Origin: Vibrio tubiashii
Lineage (GTDB): Bacteria; Pseudomonadota; Gammaproteobacteria; Enterobacterales; Vibrionaceae
Assembly (NCBI RefSeq): GCF_028551255.1
Contig: NZ_CP117029.1
Location: forward strand, 310,001 to 374,000
Length of the DNA: 64,000 bases
Direction of reading: 5' to 3'
Made by a program: the position numbers and the translations under genes. The stretch's first letter is position 1, and each line of letters opens with the position of its first letter. The notes beneath the pieces were generated by a model. That model had not been told where the DNA came from. It made no database searches and saw only the letters and a program-made list of their open reading frames with translations. This document shows, piece after piece, positions 53,268 through 62,789 of this stretch.

Positions 53268-53765
53268 TTATGACAGTTGCTTGCCGGTAAAGTGGAGTGG
53301 TTGCTGGCACTGCTGGCAGCGATAACTTGCTTGATTACGTAATACTTTATTATGGCGACGAATGGATAACGGATAAGTGCTACAGCCACAGTCGTACTCA
53401 AAAGTTTTCCCTTGCACTGATGTTATTTCGAAGCTGTGGGTGGTGCGAGCTGGCACGTTAAATACTGATTCCATGACCCCTTGCCACTCTTTACCATGTG
53501 GTCGAACGCGGCCATAGACTTGGTAGGTAATCAGATGAGCAACTTCATGCGGGATAACTTCCGCTAAAAATACTTGCTGATTCTCTGTGAACAAAATTGG
53601 GTTGAGGCGAATCTCATTCAGTTGCAAGTAGGCTTTACCCGCCGCTTTGCCGCGTAGATTGAAGCTTAATTGCGGGAGAGGAAATGAGCGCTTAAAGGTA
53701 TGTGATGCGGTCTGGATACAGTCAGCCATGACCTTATTTGCCCGGTATTCAAGTTCCAAGTCCAA
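53268..53765 (-). CDS. sprT: SprT-family zinc metalloprotease-like protein
   Basis: About 165 residues. The zinc motif HEVAH (in [11 protein letters not shown]) and a C-terminal zinc-ribbon-like set (DCGCSTYP ... CQQCQQP) mark the SprT-like family, related to DNA-protein crosslink proteases. No ATG is suitable: a TTG at 53765 has GGAG six bases upstream and is proposed as the start; a TTG four codons earlier and an ATG twelve codons later are alternatives. It is downstream of the DUF2189 gene and upstream of endA. Confidence 0.85.
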   Translation of the reverse strand: MDLELEYRANKVMADCIQTASHTFKRSFPLPQLSFNLRGKAAGKAYLQLNEIRLNPILFTENQQVFLAEVIPHEVAHLITYQVYGRVRPHGKEWQGVMESVFNVPARTTHSFEITSVQGKTFEYDCGCSTYPLSIRRHNKVLRNQASYRCQQCQQPLHFTGKQLS

Positions 53766-53777
53766 CGCACACTCCAA

Positions 53778-53804
53778 ATAAAAACGCCTCTATAGTTAGA
53801 GGCG
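53778..53804 (-). terminator. Terminator after the DUF2189 gene
   Basis: CGCCTCTA-TAGT-TAGAGGCG with a minus-strand U-run, just before sprT. Confidence 0.8.
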
Positions 53805-53835
53805 AATCATATACTGCTTCAGCGTAGAGCGCGAC

Positions 53836-54633
53836 TTATGGGTGATGCTTTTTCTTGATCGTTTCGTGATAAGCATGCCAAGTACCATAACCAAGAATTG
53901 GCATGGTAAACAGCATTCCGATTCCGTAGGTCGCAAAGCCCACTAAAATGCCGCCACAAATGAGGGCAGCCCAGACAATCATGGCTGGTATATTCGATTT
54001 CACTGCATTGAAGCTTGAGAAAACCGCAGTCATCATATCAACTCGGCGCTCCATCATTAATGGAATGGAGAACGCTGAGATACTGAATACAACACATGCT
54101 AGAACGAAACCGACCAGTGAACCTATGACTAAGAAAGGCATAAATTCTGTTAGTGGTGCACCTTGAACCGAAGGGTATAAAGCGTGCAATAAGGCAGCGA
54201 TTCTCATCCAGAAGATCATACAGACCGCTAGCAACACGGCAAATGCCCATTGGGAAGTGGAGTTACGGCCAATTGCCTTCATTGAGTGAAGTAGGCTCGC
54301 GTGGTGGCCTTTTTCTCTTTCCCAGCTCGCATCATAAAGACCAAGCGCTAAGAAAGGACCAATAAGCATATACACAACGAGACTTGGCATCACGACTAAG
54401 TGAGTGCCCTGCCATTGGACAAGTAAAACAATACCTATTGCGGCAGCCATAAAGCACAAACCGTAAAAGGCGCTGATCAGTGGCATTCGGACAAAGTCAT
54501 GAAGACCGAGCGATAACCAGTGGAATGGGGCAGAAATACTGACCTGATTGCACGGAATTGTGCGGGCGTATTCTGAGTCTTTGACTTCTTTGTTCTTGTC
54601 ATCGAAGTCGTGTGGATTCACCGTACGAGGCAT
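53836..54633 (-). CDS. DUF2189 integral membrane protein
   Basis: A 265-residue protein. A hydrophilic N-terminus of about 35 residues precedes roughly six membrane helices (for example LISAFYGLCFMAAAIGIVLL and MPSLVVYMLIGPFLALGLY). A GHHASLLHSMKA segment, then a C-terminal HETIKKKHHP tail complete it. DUF2189 proteins are often near cytochrome oxidase genes but no function is known. None of those genes is nearby here. Confidence 0.85.
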   Translation of the reverse strand: MPRTVNPHDFDDKNKEVKDSEYARTIPCNQVSISAPFHWLSLGLHDFVRMPLISAFYGLCFMAAAIGIVLLVQWQGTHLVVMPSLVVYMLIGPFLALGLYDASWEREKGHHASLLHSMKAIGRNSTSQWAFAVLLAVCMIFWMRIAALLHALYPSVQGAPLTEFMPFLVIGSLVGFVLACVVFSISAFSIPLMMERRVDMMTAVFSSFNAVKSNIPAMIVWAALICGGILVGFATYGIGMLFTMPILGYGTWHAYHETIKKKHHP

Positions 54634-54848
54634 ACATCCTCCTTGATCGATTCTCTACCTGCACTGTGCTTGTGTGAGCGACAGCGAACGAAACTCGATG
54701 CCCGGCTTGGCGACCTCTAATAATGTAAGCGGCGCATCAGTTAAACAGTTTACGAAGCAAAGTCGCTGTGCGATTTGTTCGTTAACATATTTTTAACTAT
54801 TGACCGCATGGCAAAAAAATACAAATTTCTTGATGTTTTTTTGCGCAT
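54634..54848. other. Gene-free stretch, DUF2189 gene to metK terminator
   Basis: AT-rich intergenic DNA. The part near 54634-54830 must hold the promoter of the minus-strand DUF2189 gene. I see no clear operator or conserved hairpin. Confidence 0.4.
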
Positions 54849-54881
54849 AAAAAAAGAACGTCTGGTAATCCAGACGTTCTT
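54849..54881 (-). terminator. metK terminator
   Basis: AAGAACGTCTGG-TAAT-CCAGACGTTCTT, a perfect 12-bp stem, followed on the minus strand by a run of seven T. Confidence 0.93.
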
Positions 54882-54906
54882 AATATTTTTATAGTGTAAT
54901 CAAAGA

Positions 54907-56061
54907 TTACTTCAGACCAGCGAACTCGCGCAGTAGAGCTGCTTTATCTGTCGCTTCCCACGGGAACTCTTCGCGACCGAAGTGGCCGTATGCTGCAGTC
55001 TTCTTGTAGATAGGCTGAAGCAGGTTCAGCATCTCTTGCAGACCGTATGGGCGTAGATCGAAGTTTTGACGTACAGCTTCGATGATGATGTCGTGAGATA
55101 CTTTCTCAGTACCAAACGTCTCAACCATGATAGAAGTTGGATCAGCAACACCGATAGCGTAAGACAGTTGGATCTCACAACGGTCAGCCATGCCTGCTGC
55201 AACGATGTTTTTCGCAACGTAGCGTGCAGCGTATGCTGCAGAACGGTCAACTTTTGATGGATCTTTACCAGAGAAAGCACCACCACCGTGACGAGCCGCA
55301 CCGCCGTAGGTATCAACGATGATCTTACGACCAGTTAGACCACAGTCACCCATAGGGCCACCGATTACAAAACGACCGGTTGGGTTGATGAAGAAGTTAG
55401 TCTCTTTATTGATCCACTCAGAAGGCAGTACAGGTTTGATGATCTCTTCCATTACTGCTTCACGTAGGTCAGGAGTCGAGATTGAATCACAGTGCTGAGT
55501 AGAAAGAACAACTGCATCAATACCAACAATCTTACCTTGGTCGTACTGGAAAGTTACCTGAGACTTAGCGTCAGGGCGTAACCATGGCAGTGTACCGTTT
55601 TTACGTACTTCAGCTTGCTTTTGAACAAGAAGGTGAGAGTAAGTAATCGGAGCTGGCATTAGGATGTCAGTTTCGTTGGTCGCGTAACCGAACATGATAC
55701 CTTGGTCACCAGCGCCTTGCTCTTTAGGGTCAGCTTTATCAACACCTTGGTTGATGTCTGGTGATTGCTTACCGATGGTGTTTAGAACCGCACAAGAGTC
55801 AGCATCGAAACCCATGTCAGAGTGAACATAACCAATTTCACGAACTGTCTGGCGAGTTAGCTCTTCGATATCTACCCATGCTGAAGTCGTGATTTCACCA
55901 CCAACCATCACCATGCCGGTTTTTACGTAAGTTTCACAAGCAACACGTGCTTTTGGGTCTTGCTCTAGAATCGCATCAAGGACTGCATCAGAAATTTGGT
56001 CTGCAATTTTATCTGGATGACCTTCTGAAACAGACTCAGAAGTAAACAGGTGCTTAGCCAT
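54907..56061 (-). CDS. metK: S-adenosylmethionine synthetase
   Basis: Makes SAM from methionine and ATP. It has 384 residues. N-terminal [20 protein letters not shown] includes the catalytic His; [12 protein letters not shown] and the P-loop-like [19 protein letters not shown] are intact. It is the sole gene on its transcript, ending at a strong terminator. A perfect MetJ box lies upstream, the same as at metH. Confidence 0.98.
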   Translation of the reverse strand: MAKHLFTSESVSEGHPDKIADQISDAVLDAILEQDPKARVACETYVKTGMVMVGGEITTSAWVDIEELTRQTVREIGYVHSDMGFDADSCAVLNTIGKQSPDINQGVDKADPKEQGAGDQGIMFGYATNETDILMPAPITYSHLLVQKQAEVRKNGTLPWLRPDAKSQVTFQYDQGKIVGIDAVVLSTQHCDSISTPDLREAVMEEIIKPVLPSEWINKETNFFINPTGRFVIGGPMGDCGLTGRKIIVDTYGGAARHGGGAFSGKDPSKVDRSAAYAARYVAKNIVAAGMADRCEIQLSYAIGVADPTSIMVETFGTEKVSHDIIIEAVRQNFDLRPYGLQEMLNLLQPIYKKTAAYGHFGREEFPWEATDKAALLREFAGLK

Positions 56062-56137
56062 GTGAGCTCCACTTTAAATTTTTAGAGAGCGCTCCGTTAT
56101 CAAAGGGGGAGCACTAATAAATAATACTGATATCTGT

Positions 56138-56161
56138 AGGTGTATCTACATCTAGACGTCT
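56138..56161 (-). promoter_or_regulatory. MetJ operator of metK
   Basis: A perfect met box AGACGTCT (56154-56161) with two weaker adjacent octamers in phase (5 of 8 each; 56146-56153 and 56138-56145). It lies about 90 bp upstream of the metK start. MetJ needs tandem boxes, so the weaker neighbours matter. Confidence 0.7.
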
Positions 56162-56211
56162 ATTTTAGTTTTGAATGCTCGGATTACAAGCTCTTTTTTG
56201 TTATTTGCTAA

Positions 56212-56227
56212 AACCAAACGTTTGCGT
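56212..56227. promoter_or_regulatory. LacI-family (PurR-like) operator near tkt
   Basis: On the minus strand it reads ACGCAAACGTTTGGTT, close to the E. coli PurR consensus ACGCAAACGTTTTCNT. It lies about 165 bp before tkt and 150 bp before metK, in the shared intergenic region. A related palindrome lies in the fbaA promoter. Confidence 0.5.
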
Positions 56228-56383
56228 TAATCGGTCGAAATATTAGTAACTTTTATCGATTTGTTGCGAAAGCGAGGAAATTTGTGAGCTTTTGTCTTGG
56301 AAAACGATTGCAGTGCTGGTAGTGCTTTGAGAGAATTATCGCTCATTTTATATTTGATTCGCTTAATGCATTCAGGAGCTGAC

Positions 56384-58378
56384 ATGTCTTCTCGTCAACA
56401 TCTCGCTAACGCAATTCGTGCTCTAAGCATGGATGGAGTTCAACAAGCTAACTCTGGTCACCCAGGTGCACCTATGGGTATGGCTGATATCGCTGAAGTT
56501 CTTTGGCGTTCTCACCTAAACCACAACCCTTCAAACCCAGAGTGGGCTGACCGCGACCGTTTCGTTCTATCAAACGGCCACGGCTCTATGCTGATTTACT
56601 CTTTGCTACACCTTTCTGGCTATGAGCTATCAATTGACGATTTGAAAAACTTCCGTCAGCTACACTCTAAGACTCCAGGTCACCCGGAGTATGGTTATGC
56701 ACCAGGCGTTGAAACTACAACCGGTCCTCTAGGTCAAGGTATCACTAACGCTGTTGGTATGGCGCTAGCTGAGAAGACACTTGCAGCACAGTTCAACAAA
56801 GAAGGCCACGACATCGTTGACCACTTCACTTATGCATTCATGGGTGATGGCTGTCTGATGGAAGGTATCTCGCACGAAGCATGTTCTTTAGCAGGTACGC
56901 TAGGTCTGGGTAAGCTTATCGCGTTCTGGGATGACAACGGCATCTCTATCGACGGTGAAGTAGAAGGTTGGTTCTCTGACGACACACCGAAGCGTTTTGA
57001 AGCGTACGGCTGGCACGTAATCCCTGCAGTAGACGGTCACGATCCAGAAGCGATCAATGCCGCCATTGTTGCAGCGAAAGCTGACCCACGCCCAACTCTA
57101 ATCTGTACTAAGACGATCATCGGTTTTGGTTCACCTAACAAGTCTGGTTCACACGACTGTCACGGTGCTCCACTAGGCGCTGAAGAAATCGCAGCAACTC
57201 GCAAAGAACTTGGTTGGGAACATGGTCCATTTGAAATCCCAGCAGACATCTATGCAGAGTGGGATGCGAAAGAAGCAGGCGCAGCTAAGGAAGCAGCGTG
57301 GAACACTAAGTTTGATGCATACGCAGCAGCTTACCCAGCTGAAGCGGCAGAGCTTAAACGTCGCCTAAACGGCGAACTACCTGCCGAGTGGGAAGAGAAA
57401 GCCAATGCAATCATTGCCGACCTTCAAGCAAACCCTGCAAATATCGCATCACGTAAAGCGTCGCAAAACGCACTAGAAGCTTTCGGTGCTATGCTACCTG
57501 AATTCCTAGGCGGCTCGGCTGACCTTGCACCTTCTAACCTAACCATGTGGTCTGGTTCTAAGTCTGTGTCTGCTGAAGATGCGTCAGGTAACTACATCCA
57601 CTACGGTGTACGTGAGTTCGGTATGACAGCAATCATGAACGGTATTGCACTACACGGTGGTTTCGTACCATACGGCGCAACTTTCCTAATGTTCATGGAA
57701 TACGCACGTAACGCAATGCGCATGGCTGCTCTGATGAAAGTTCAGAACATCCAAGTTTACACGCACGACTCTATCGGTCTTGGCGAAGATGGCCCTACTC
57801 ACCAACCAGTTGAGCAAATGGCATCTCTACGTCTAACACCAAACATGAGCACATGGCGCCCATGTGACCAAGTGGAATCAGCAGTCGCTTGGAAATTGGC
57901 TATCGAGCGTAAAGACGGCCCTACATCGCTAATCTTCTCTCGTCAGAACCTTGCACAGCAAGAGCGTAACGAAGAGCAAGTAGCTAACATCACTAAGGGT
58001 GGTTACATCCTGAAAGATTGCGCAGGCAAGCCTGAGCTAATCCTTATCGCAACAGGCTCTGAAGTTGAGCTAGCGGTTAACGCAGCAGCTGAACTAACAG
58101 CGGAAGGTAAGAAAGTACGCGTAGTATCTATGCCTGCAACTGACGCATTCGACAAGCAAGACGCTGATTACCGTGAATCTGTGCTGCCATCTGACGTAAC
58201 TGCACGCATCGCTGTAGAAGCTGGCATCGCTGACTTCTGGTACAAGTACGTTGGCTTTGGTGGCAAGATCATCGGTATGACAACATTCGGTGAATCTGCA
58301 CCAGCAGGTGAGCTATTCAAGATGTTCGGTTTCACTACAGAAAACGTAGTAAACACAGCAAAAGAGCTACTAGCATAA
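56384..58378 (+). CDS. tkt: Transketolase
   Basis: A TPP-dependent enzyme of the pentose phosphate pathway moving two-carbon ketol units, 664 residues. It begins [20 protein letters not shown], and an upstream in-frame extension is ruled out by CAGGAGCT just before this ATG. The TPP motif is [19 protein letters not shown], the catalytic Glu region [15 protein letters not shown], and the C-terminal domain is complete. Codon use is that of a highly expressed gene. A terminator follows. Confidence 0.97.
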   Translation: MSSRQHLANAIRALSMDGVQQANSGHPGAPMGMADIAEVLWRSHLNHNPSNPEWADRDRFVLSNGHGSMLIYSLLHLSGYELSIDDLKNFRQLHSKTPGHPEYGYAPGVETTTGPLGQGITNAVGMALAEKTLAAQFNKEGHDIVDHFTYAFMGDGCLMEGISHEACSLAGTLGLGKLIAFWDDNGISIDGEVEGWFSDDTPKRFEAYGWHVIPAVDGHDPEAINAAIVAAKADPRPTLICTKTIIGFGSPNKSGSHDCHGAPLGAEEIAATRKELGWEHGPFEIPADIYAEWDAKEAGAAKEAAWNTKFDAYAAAYPAEAAELKRRLNGELPAEWEEKANAIIADLQANPANIASRKASQNALEAFGAMLPEFLGGSADLAPSNLTMWSGSKSVSAEDASGNYIHYGVREFGMTAIMNGIALHGGFVPYGATFLMFMEYARNAMRMAALMKVQNIQVYTHDSIGLGEDGPTHQPVEQMASLRLTPNMSTWRPCDQVESAVAWKLAIERKDGPTSLIFSRQNLAQQERNEEQVANITKGGYILKDCAGKPELILIATGSEVELAVNAAAELTAEGKKVRVVSMPATDAFDKQDADYRESVLPSDVTARIAVEAGIADFWYKYVGFGGKIIGMTTFGESAPAGELFKMFGFTTENVVNTAKELLA

Positions 58379-58403
58379 GATTTGCTGAAGTCATGAAGTA
58401 GAA

Positions 58404-58430
58404 AACCGAGCCTAGTGGCTCGGTTTTTTT
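58404..58430 (+). terminator. tkt terminator
   Basis: AACCGAGCC-TAGT-GGCTCGGTT then a run of T, about 25 nt after the tkt stop. Confidence 0.9.
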
Positions 58431-58458
58431 ATGCGTTCAATCTGAGGATAAGTAGCGA

Positions 58459-58695
58459 TTACTCAAACTCATTACCCCAGTTATCCTTCTCTTTGTGGCC
58501 GCAGACTTTACATGTGACATATCTGTCCATGTCGTAGTAGTGACCGCCATTAATAAAGGCATGAGCCATCAGTTTGACTCTACCTAACAAAGAAGTGTCC
58601 GTGTCGTAGCTGCTGGTCTTTCTTACAAGCACTTCACTATGGGGTGTTTCTTGTTCGCACTGTTTACAAAAGTGAGTGGCTGGGTACCCAGACAT
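58459..58695 (-). CDS. Small zinc-ribbon-like protein, unknown function
   Basis: 78 residues with two CxxC pairs (FCKQCE at Cys10/Cys13 and VTCKVCGHK at Cys62/Cys65), a classic zinc-ribbon pattern separated by about 48 residues. The start was chosen at the ATG seven bases after AAAGGA; an ATG two codons earlier has too short a spacing. It stands alone, convergent with tkt and divergent from epd. No domain name can be given from the sequence alone. Confidence 0.75.
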   Translation of the reverse strand: MSGYPATHFCKQCEQETPHSEVLVRKTSSYDTDTSLLGRVKLMAHAFINGGHYYDMDRYVTCKVCGHKEKDNWGNEFE

Positions 58696-58894
58696 AGTCA
58701 TTTCCTTTGGTTGATGAAACTAGATAAGAAACAGCCATAAGGAAAAACAGTCTCACACAGCGACTATCTATATTGCTGACTTATTAATCAAGTTGTGCAG
58801 TTTCAATTGTTCGGCACACATCACTAACTTAATGCGCTTTGGCCTACTATCAGGTAGTATTTGTGACACGAAAATGATGTAGGGCGATGGAGTT

Positions 58895-59923
58895 ATGCTG
58901 AAAGTTGCGATCAACGGGTTTGGACGTATTGGCCGTAATGTTTTGCGAGCGGTATATGAAAGTGGCAAAAGCCAACAGATTAAGGTAGTGGCGGTGAATG
59001 AACTGGCGCAACCTGATGCGATGGCGCATCTGCTCCAGTATGACACTAGCCATGGGCGTTTTCGTAAGAAGATTTCCAATGACCAAGAGCATATCTATGT
59101 ACACCATGATGCTCCGGGGGAGTTTGACTCAATTCGAATCCTTCACCTACGCGATATTGACCTTTTGCCATGGCGAGATCTTGAGGTTGACATTGTTCTA
59201 GATTGTACGGGTGTATTTGGCTCGCAAGCAGATGGTCAGGAGCATATCAAAGCAGGAGCTAAGAAAGTCCTGTTCTCGCATCCCGGAGCCAACGACCTTG
59301 ATAACACCATCATCTATGGTGTTAATCACGAAACGCTCAAAGCGGAACACAATGTGGTTTCTAATGGCTCCTGTACCACCAACTGTATTGTGCCGATCAT
59401 TAAAGCACTTGATGACGCGTTTGAAATCGAATCCGGTACTATCACTACCATTCACTCTTCAATGAACGATCAGCAAGTCATTGACGCCTACCATTCGGAC
59501 CTAAGACGTACCCGAGCAGCGAGCCAGTCGATCATTCCTGTGGACACTAAGTTGCATAAAGGTATTGAAAGAATCTTCCCGAAATTTTCCAACAAGTTTG
59601 AAGCGATTTCTGTAAGAGTTCCGACGGTAAACGTCACAGCAATGGATTTAAGTGTCACAATTAATACAAATGTGAAAGTTAATGACGTAAATCAAACCAT
59701 TGTTAACGCATCTCAGTGTACATTACAGGGCATTGTTGACTATACTGAAGCGCCGCTCGTTTCGATCGACTTTAATCATGATCCCCATAGCGCGATTGTC
59801 GATGGTACACAGACACGAGTGAGTAATGGGCACTTAGTAAAAATGCTCGTTTGGTGCGATAACGAATGGGGCTTTGCGAACCGTATGTTGGATACAGCGC
59901 TCGCAATGCAGAGTGCGAAATAA
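58895..59923 (+). CDS. epd: D-erythrose-4-phosphate dehydrogenase
   Basis: A 342-residue GAPDH-like enzyme that oxidises erythrose-4-phosphate in the PLP synthesis route. It has the NAD motif [14 protein letters not shown] and catalytic Cys160 in [12 protein letters not shown]. The cofactor-binding [20 protein letters not shown] and its place ahead of pgk-fba identify Epd rather than GapA. It is first in epd-pgk-fba. Confidence 0.95.
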   Translation: MLKVAINGFGRIGRNVLRAVYESGKSQQIKVVAVNELAQPDAMAHLLQYDTSHGRFRKKISNDQEHIYVHHDAPGEFDSIRILHLRDIDLLPWRDLEVDIVLDCTGVFGSQADGQEHIKAGAKKVLFSHPGANDLDNTIIYGVNHETLKAEHNVVSNGSCTTNCIVPIIKALDDAFEIESGTITTIHSSMNDQQVIDAYHSDLRRTRAASQSIIPVDTKLHKGIERIFPKFSNKFEAISVRVPTVNVTAMDLSVTINTNVKVNDVNQTIVNASQCTLQGIVDYTEAPLVSIDFNHDPHSAIVDGTQTRVSNGHLVKMLVWCDNEWGFANRMLDTALAMQSAK

Positions 59924-59936
59924 CCACTCTTTTAAT

Positions 59937-59983
59937 GGAGAAATATTTATTTTAACCCTTGAAATAAATATTGAGCATCTCCA
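59937..59983 (+). other. Hairpin in the epd-pgk intergenic region
   Basis: A perfect 11-bp AT-only stem AATATTTATTT / AAATAAATATT with a 9-nt loop, flanked by GGAG and CTCC that can extend it with a bulge. Without a following U-run it looks like an mRNA processing or stability element rather than a terminator. Confidence 0.6.
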
Positions 59984-60074
59984 CTATACCAACAGCGTTT
60001 GAAGAATTAATAGGTCTGGCAGGGTTGCCGGGCTACTGAAAACTTTACTTATTGAAAATTTGAGAGGACACATC

Positions 60075-61235
60075 ATGTCTGTAATCAAGATGACTGACCT
60101 GGATCTAGCAGGTAAACGTGTATTTATCCGTGCGGACCTAAACGTACCAGTAAAAGAAGGCAAAGTGACTTCTGATGCACGTATTCTAGCATCTCTACCA
60201 ACAATCAAGCACTGTCTAGAAGCAGGCGCGAAAGTTATGGTTACTTCTCACCTAGGTCGTCCGACTGAAGGTGAATACGCAGAAGAGTTCTCTCTACAAC
60301 CTGTTGTTAACTACCTAAACGACGCATTAGATTGCGAAGTTAAGCTAGCAAAAGACTACCTAGAAGGCCTAGAGCTAAACACTGGTGAGCTAGTTGTTCT
60401 TGAAAACGTTCGCTTCAACAAAGGCGAAAAGAAGAACGAAGAAGAGCTATCTAAGAAATACGCTGCCCTATGTGACATCTTTGTAATGGATGCATTCGGT
60501 ACTGCTCACCGTGCACAAGCATCGACTCACGGTGTTGGCATGAATGCACCTGTAGCGTGTGCTGGTCCTCTACTAGCTGCTGAACTGGAAGCACTAGGTA
60601 AAGCAATGGACAACCCAGAGCGTCCACTTGTTGCTATCGTTGGTGGTTCTAAAGTTTCTACTAAACTAACAGTCCTAGAATCTCTATCTAAAGTTGCTGA
60701 CCAACTTGTTGTTGGTGGTGGTATCGCAAACACGTTCATCGCAGCTGATGGCCACAACGTAGGTAAGTCTCTATACGAAGCAGACCTAGTTGAAACAGCT
60801 CAAAAGCTAATGAAAGAGTGTTCTATCCCAGTAGCGACTGACGTTGCATGTGCGAAAGCATTCGACGAAAACGCAGAAGCTGAAATCAAGCACGTTTCAG
60901 AAGTAGCTGATGACGACATGATCTTCGACCTAGGTCCAGAATCAACAGCGGCTCTAGCTGAAATCATCGGCAACGCGAAAACTATCCTATGGAACGGCCC
61001 TGTAGGCGTATTTGAATTCAAGAACTTCGAAGCAGGTACTAAAGGTATCTCTGAAGCAATCGCTCAGTCTGCAGGTTTCTCTGTAGCAGGTGGTGGTGAC
61101 ACCCTAGCGGCTATCGACAAGTTCGGTATTAAAGCTGACGTTTCTTACATCTCTACGGGTGGCGGTGCATTCCTTGAATTCGTTGAAGGTAAAGTACTAC
61201 CAGCAGTTGCGATGCTTGAAGAGCGCGCTAAGTAA
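60075..61235 (+). CDS. pgk: Phosphoglycerate kinase
   Basis: Glycolytic kinase making ATP and 3-phosphoglycerate from 1,3-bisphosphoglycerate; 386 residues. The substrate Asn/Arg region is [15 protein letters not shown], the hinge region [20 protein letters not shown], and the ATP-binding C-terminus [17 protein letters not shown] five codons earlier opens the frame, but [16 protein letters not shown] after GAGAGGACACATC is the family start. Confidence 0.98.
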   Translation: MSVIKMTDLDLAGKRVFIRADLNVPVKEGKVTSDARILASLPTIKHCLEAGAKVMVTSHLGRPTEGEYAEEFSLQPVVNYLNDALDCEVKLAKDYLEGLELNTGELVVLENVRFNKGEKKNEEELSKKYAALCDIFVMDAFGTAHRAQASTHGVGMNAPVACAGPLLAAELEALGKAMDNPERPLVAIVGGSKVSTKLTVLESLSKVADQLVVGGGIANTFIAADGHNVGKSLYEADLVETAQKLMKECSIPVATDVACAKAFDENAEAEIKHVSEVADDDMIFDLGPESTAALAEIIGNAKTILWNGPVGVFEFKNFEAGTKGISEAIAQSAGFSVAGGGDTLAAIDKFGIKADVSYISTGGGAFLEFVEGKVLPAVAMLEERAK

Positions 61236-61243
61236 TTAAGTGG

Positions 61244-61270
61244 AAGCGGGGGAGTTAATCTCCCGCTTTC
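61244..61270 (+). terminator. Hairpin after pgk
   Basis: AAGCGGGGGAG-TTAAT-CTCCCGCTTTC with one bulged G, ending in a short T-rich tail. It may end some epd-pgk transcripts while fbaA has its own promoter. Confidence 0.7.
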
Positions 61271-61298
61271 TTGTTTGCTGCACATCACACTTTTTTGC

Positions 61299-61330
61299 TA
61301 GAATAGCGCGAGTTGTGAGCAAACGTTTGC
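61299..61330 (+). promoter_or_regulatory. fbaA promoter with LacI-family palindrome
   Basis: A TAGAAT -10 (61299-61304), with a weak TTGCTG about 18 bp upstream, is followed 14 bp later by the perfect palindrome GCAAACGTTTGC (61319-61330). The palindrome lies at and just after the expected transcription start, a typical repressor position. The core is that of PurR/LacI-family operators. Confidence 0.55.
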
Positions 61331-61388
61331 AAGAATTTAAACTTAACAAGTTTTATTTTTAAAACGACAGATAAATAGGATTAAATCC

Positions 61389-62465
61389 ATGTCTAAGATC
61401 TTCGATTTCGTAAAACCAGGTGTTATCTCTGGCGACGACGTACAGAAAGTTTTTGAAGTTGCTAAGGAAAACAACTTCGCTCTACCTGCAGTAAACGTAG
61501 TAGGTACTGACTCTGTAAACGCAGTACTAGAAGCAGCTGCTAAAGTTAAAGCTCCAGTTGTTGTTCAGTTCTCTAACGGCGGTGCAGCTTTCTTCGCTGG
61601 TAAAGGCGTTAAACTTGAAGGTCAAGGTGCTCAAATCCTTGGTGCTGTAGCAGGTGCTAAATACGTTCACGCTGTAGCTGAAGCTTACGGTGTGCCAGTA
61701 ATCCTGCACACTGACCACGCTGCTAAGAAACTTCTTCCTTGGATCGACGGTCTACTAGACGCAGGTGAAGAGTTCTTCGCTCAAACTGGTAAGCCTCTTT
61801 TCTCTTCTCACATGCTAGACCTTTCTGAAGAGTCTCTAGAAGAGAACATCGAAACATGTGCTAAGTACCTAGAGCGCATGGCTAAAATGAACATGACAAT
61901 CGAGATCGAACTTGGTTGTACTGGTGGTGAAGAAGACGGCGTAGATAACTCTCACATGGACGCATCTGAGCTATACACTTCTCCAGAAGACGTTGCATAC
62001 GCATACGAGAAACTAAACGCTGTTTCACACCGTTTCACTATCGCAGCTTCTTTCGGTAACGTACACGGCGTATACAAGCCAGGTAACGTTGTACTAACTC
62101 CAACTATCCTACGTGACTCTCAAGCATACTGTGCAGAGAAGTTCGGTATTGCACCTAACGCTCTAAACTTCGTATTCCACGGCGGTTCTGGTTCTACTGA
62201 AGCTGAGATCCAAGAGTCTATCGGCTACGGTGTTATCAAAATGAACATCGATACTGATACACAGTGGGCTACATGGGATGGTATCCGTCAGTACGAAGCG
62301 GACAACCGTGATTACCTACAAGGCCAAATCGGTAACCCAACTGGCGAAGATGCGCCAAACAAGAAGTACTACGATCCACGCGTATGGCTACGTGCTGGTC
62401 AAGCTTCTATGGTTGCTCGTCTTGAGAAAGCATTCGCTGACCTTAACGCAGTAGACGTACTATAA
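61389..62465 (+). CDS. fbaA: Class II fructose-bisphosphate aldolase
   Basis: A zinc-dependent aldolase of glycolysis and gluconeogenesis, 358 residues. The zinc/catalytic cluster is ILHTDHAAKK (His107, Asp109, His110). Class IIA features such as IEIELGCTGGEEDGVDNSHM and VFHGGSGSTEAEI are intact. Codon use is strongly biased, as expected of a highly expressed gene. It ends the epd-pgk-fba group. Confidence 0.98.
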   Translation: MSKIFDFVKPGVISGDDVQKVFEVAKENNFALPAVNVVGTDSVNAVLEAAAKVKAPVVVQFSNGGAAFFAGKGVKLEGQGAQILGAVAGAKYVHAVAEAYGVPVILHTDHAAKKLLPWIDGLLDAGEEFFAQTGKPLFSSHMLDLSEESLEENIETCAKYLERMAKMNMTIEIELGCTGGEEDGVDNSHMDASELYTSPEDVAYAYEKLNAVSHRFTIAASFGNVHGVYKPGNVVLTPTILRDSQAYCAEKFGIAPNALNFVFHGGSGSTEAEIQESIGYGVIKMNIDTDTQWATWDGIRQYEADNRDYLQGQIGNPTGEDAPNKKYYDPRVWLRAGQASMVARLEKAFADLNAVDVL

Positions 62466-62487
62466 TTCATCTTTACTAAGTTAAATG

Positions 62488-62517
62488 AAAACCGCTCGCC
62501 TTGAGCGGTTTTTTTAT
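62488..62517 (+). terminator. fbaA terminator
   Basis: AAAACCGCTC-GCCTT-GAGCGGTTTT and a T run, about 22 nt after the stop. Confidence 0.92.
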
Positions 62518-62789
62518 GCCTGTCATTCAGCAAAGCTATTTGCTAGTGAAATGAAAGTAATGGCGAAATCGAGATTTGTTGCGTAACCTGTAATGTGCCG
62601 ATATCAGAGAATTCTGATAAGTTTTTGTTTTTGCTCTCTTTGCAAAAACATAACTTTGAGATTAGTCAAAAATGGGATATCGTGCCAAAAAGCTGACATT
62701 GCTTCAGTGAATGTATAGGGATGTTGTTTCTGATTGGTAATTAAAAGCAGTTTGGTTCATAGAATCATTTTATTGAGAGGATAGAAATT
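62518..62789 (+). other. Intergenic region upstream of mscS
   Basis: About 270 bp without an ORF. It holds two inverted repeats close together, TATCAGA-GAAT-TCTGATA (62602-62619) and TTTTTGC-TCTCTT-GCAAAAA (near 62629-62648), with T-rich sequence between. They could be a regulator site or a second terminator; the mscS promoter must lie after them. Confidence 0.45.

Noticed and set aside
56062..56161. SAM riboswitch in the metK leader
   Set aside because: No SAM-I/II/III-like arrangement was seen; MetJ boxes explain regulation better.
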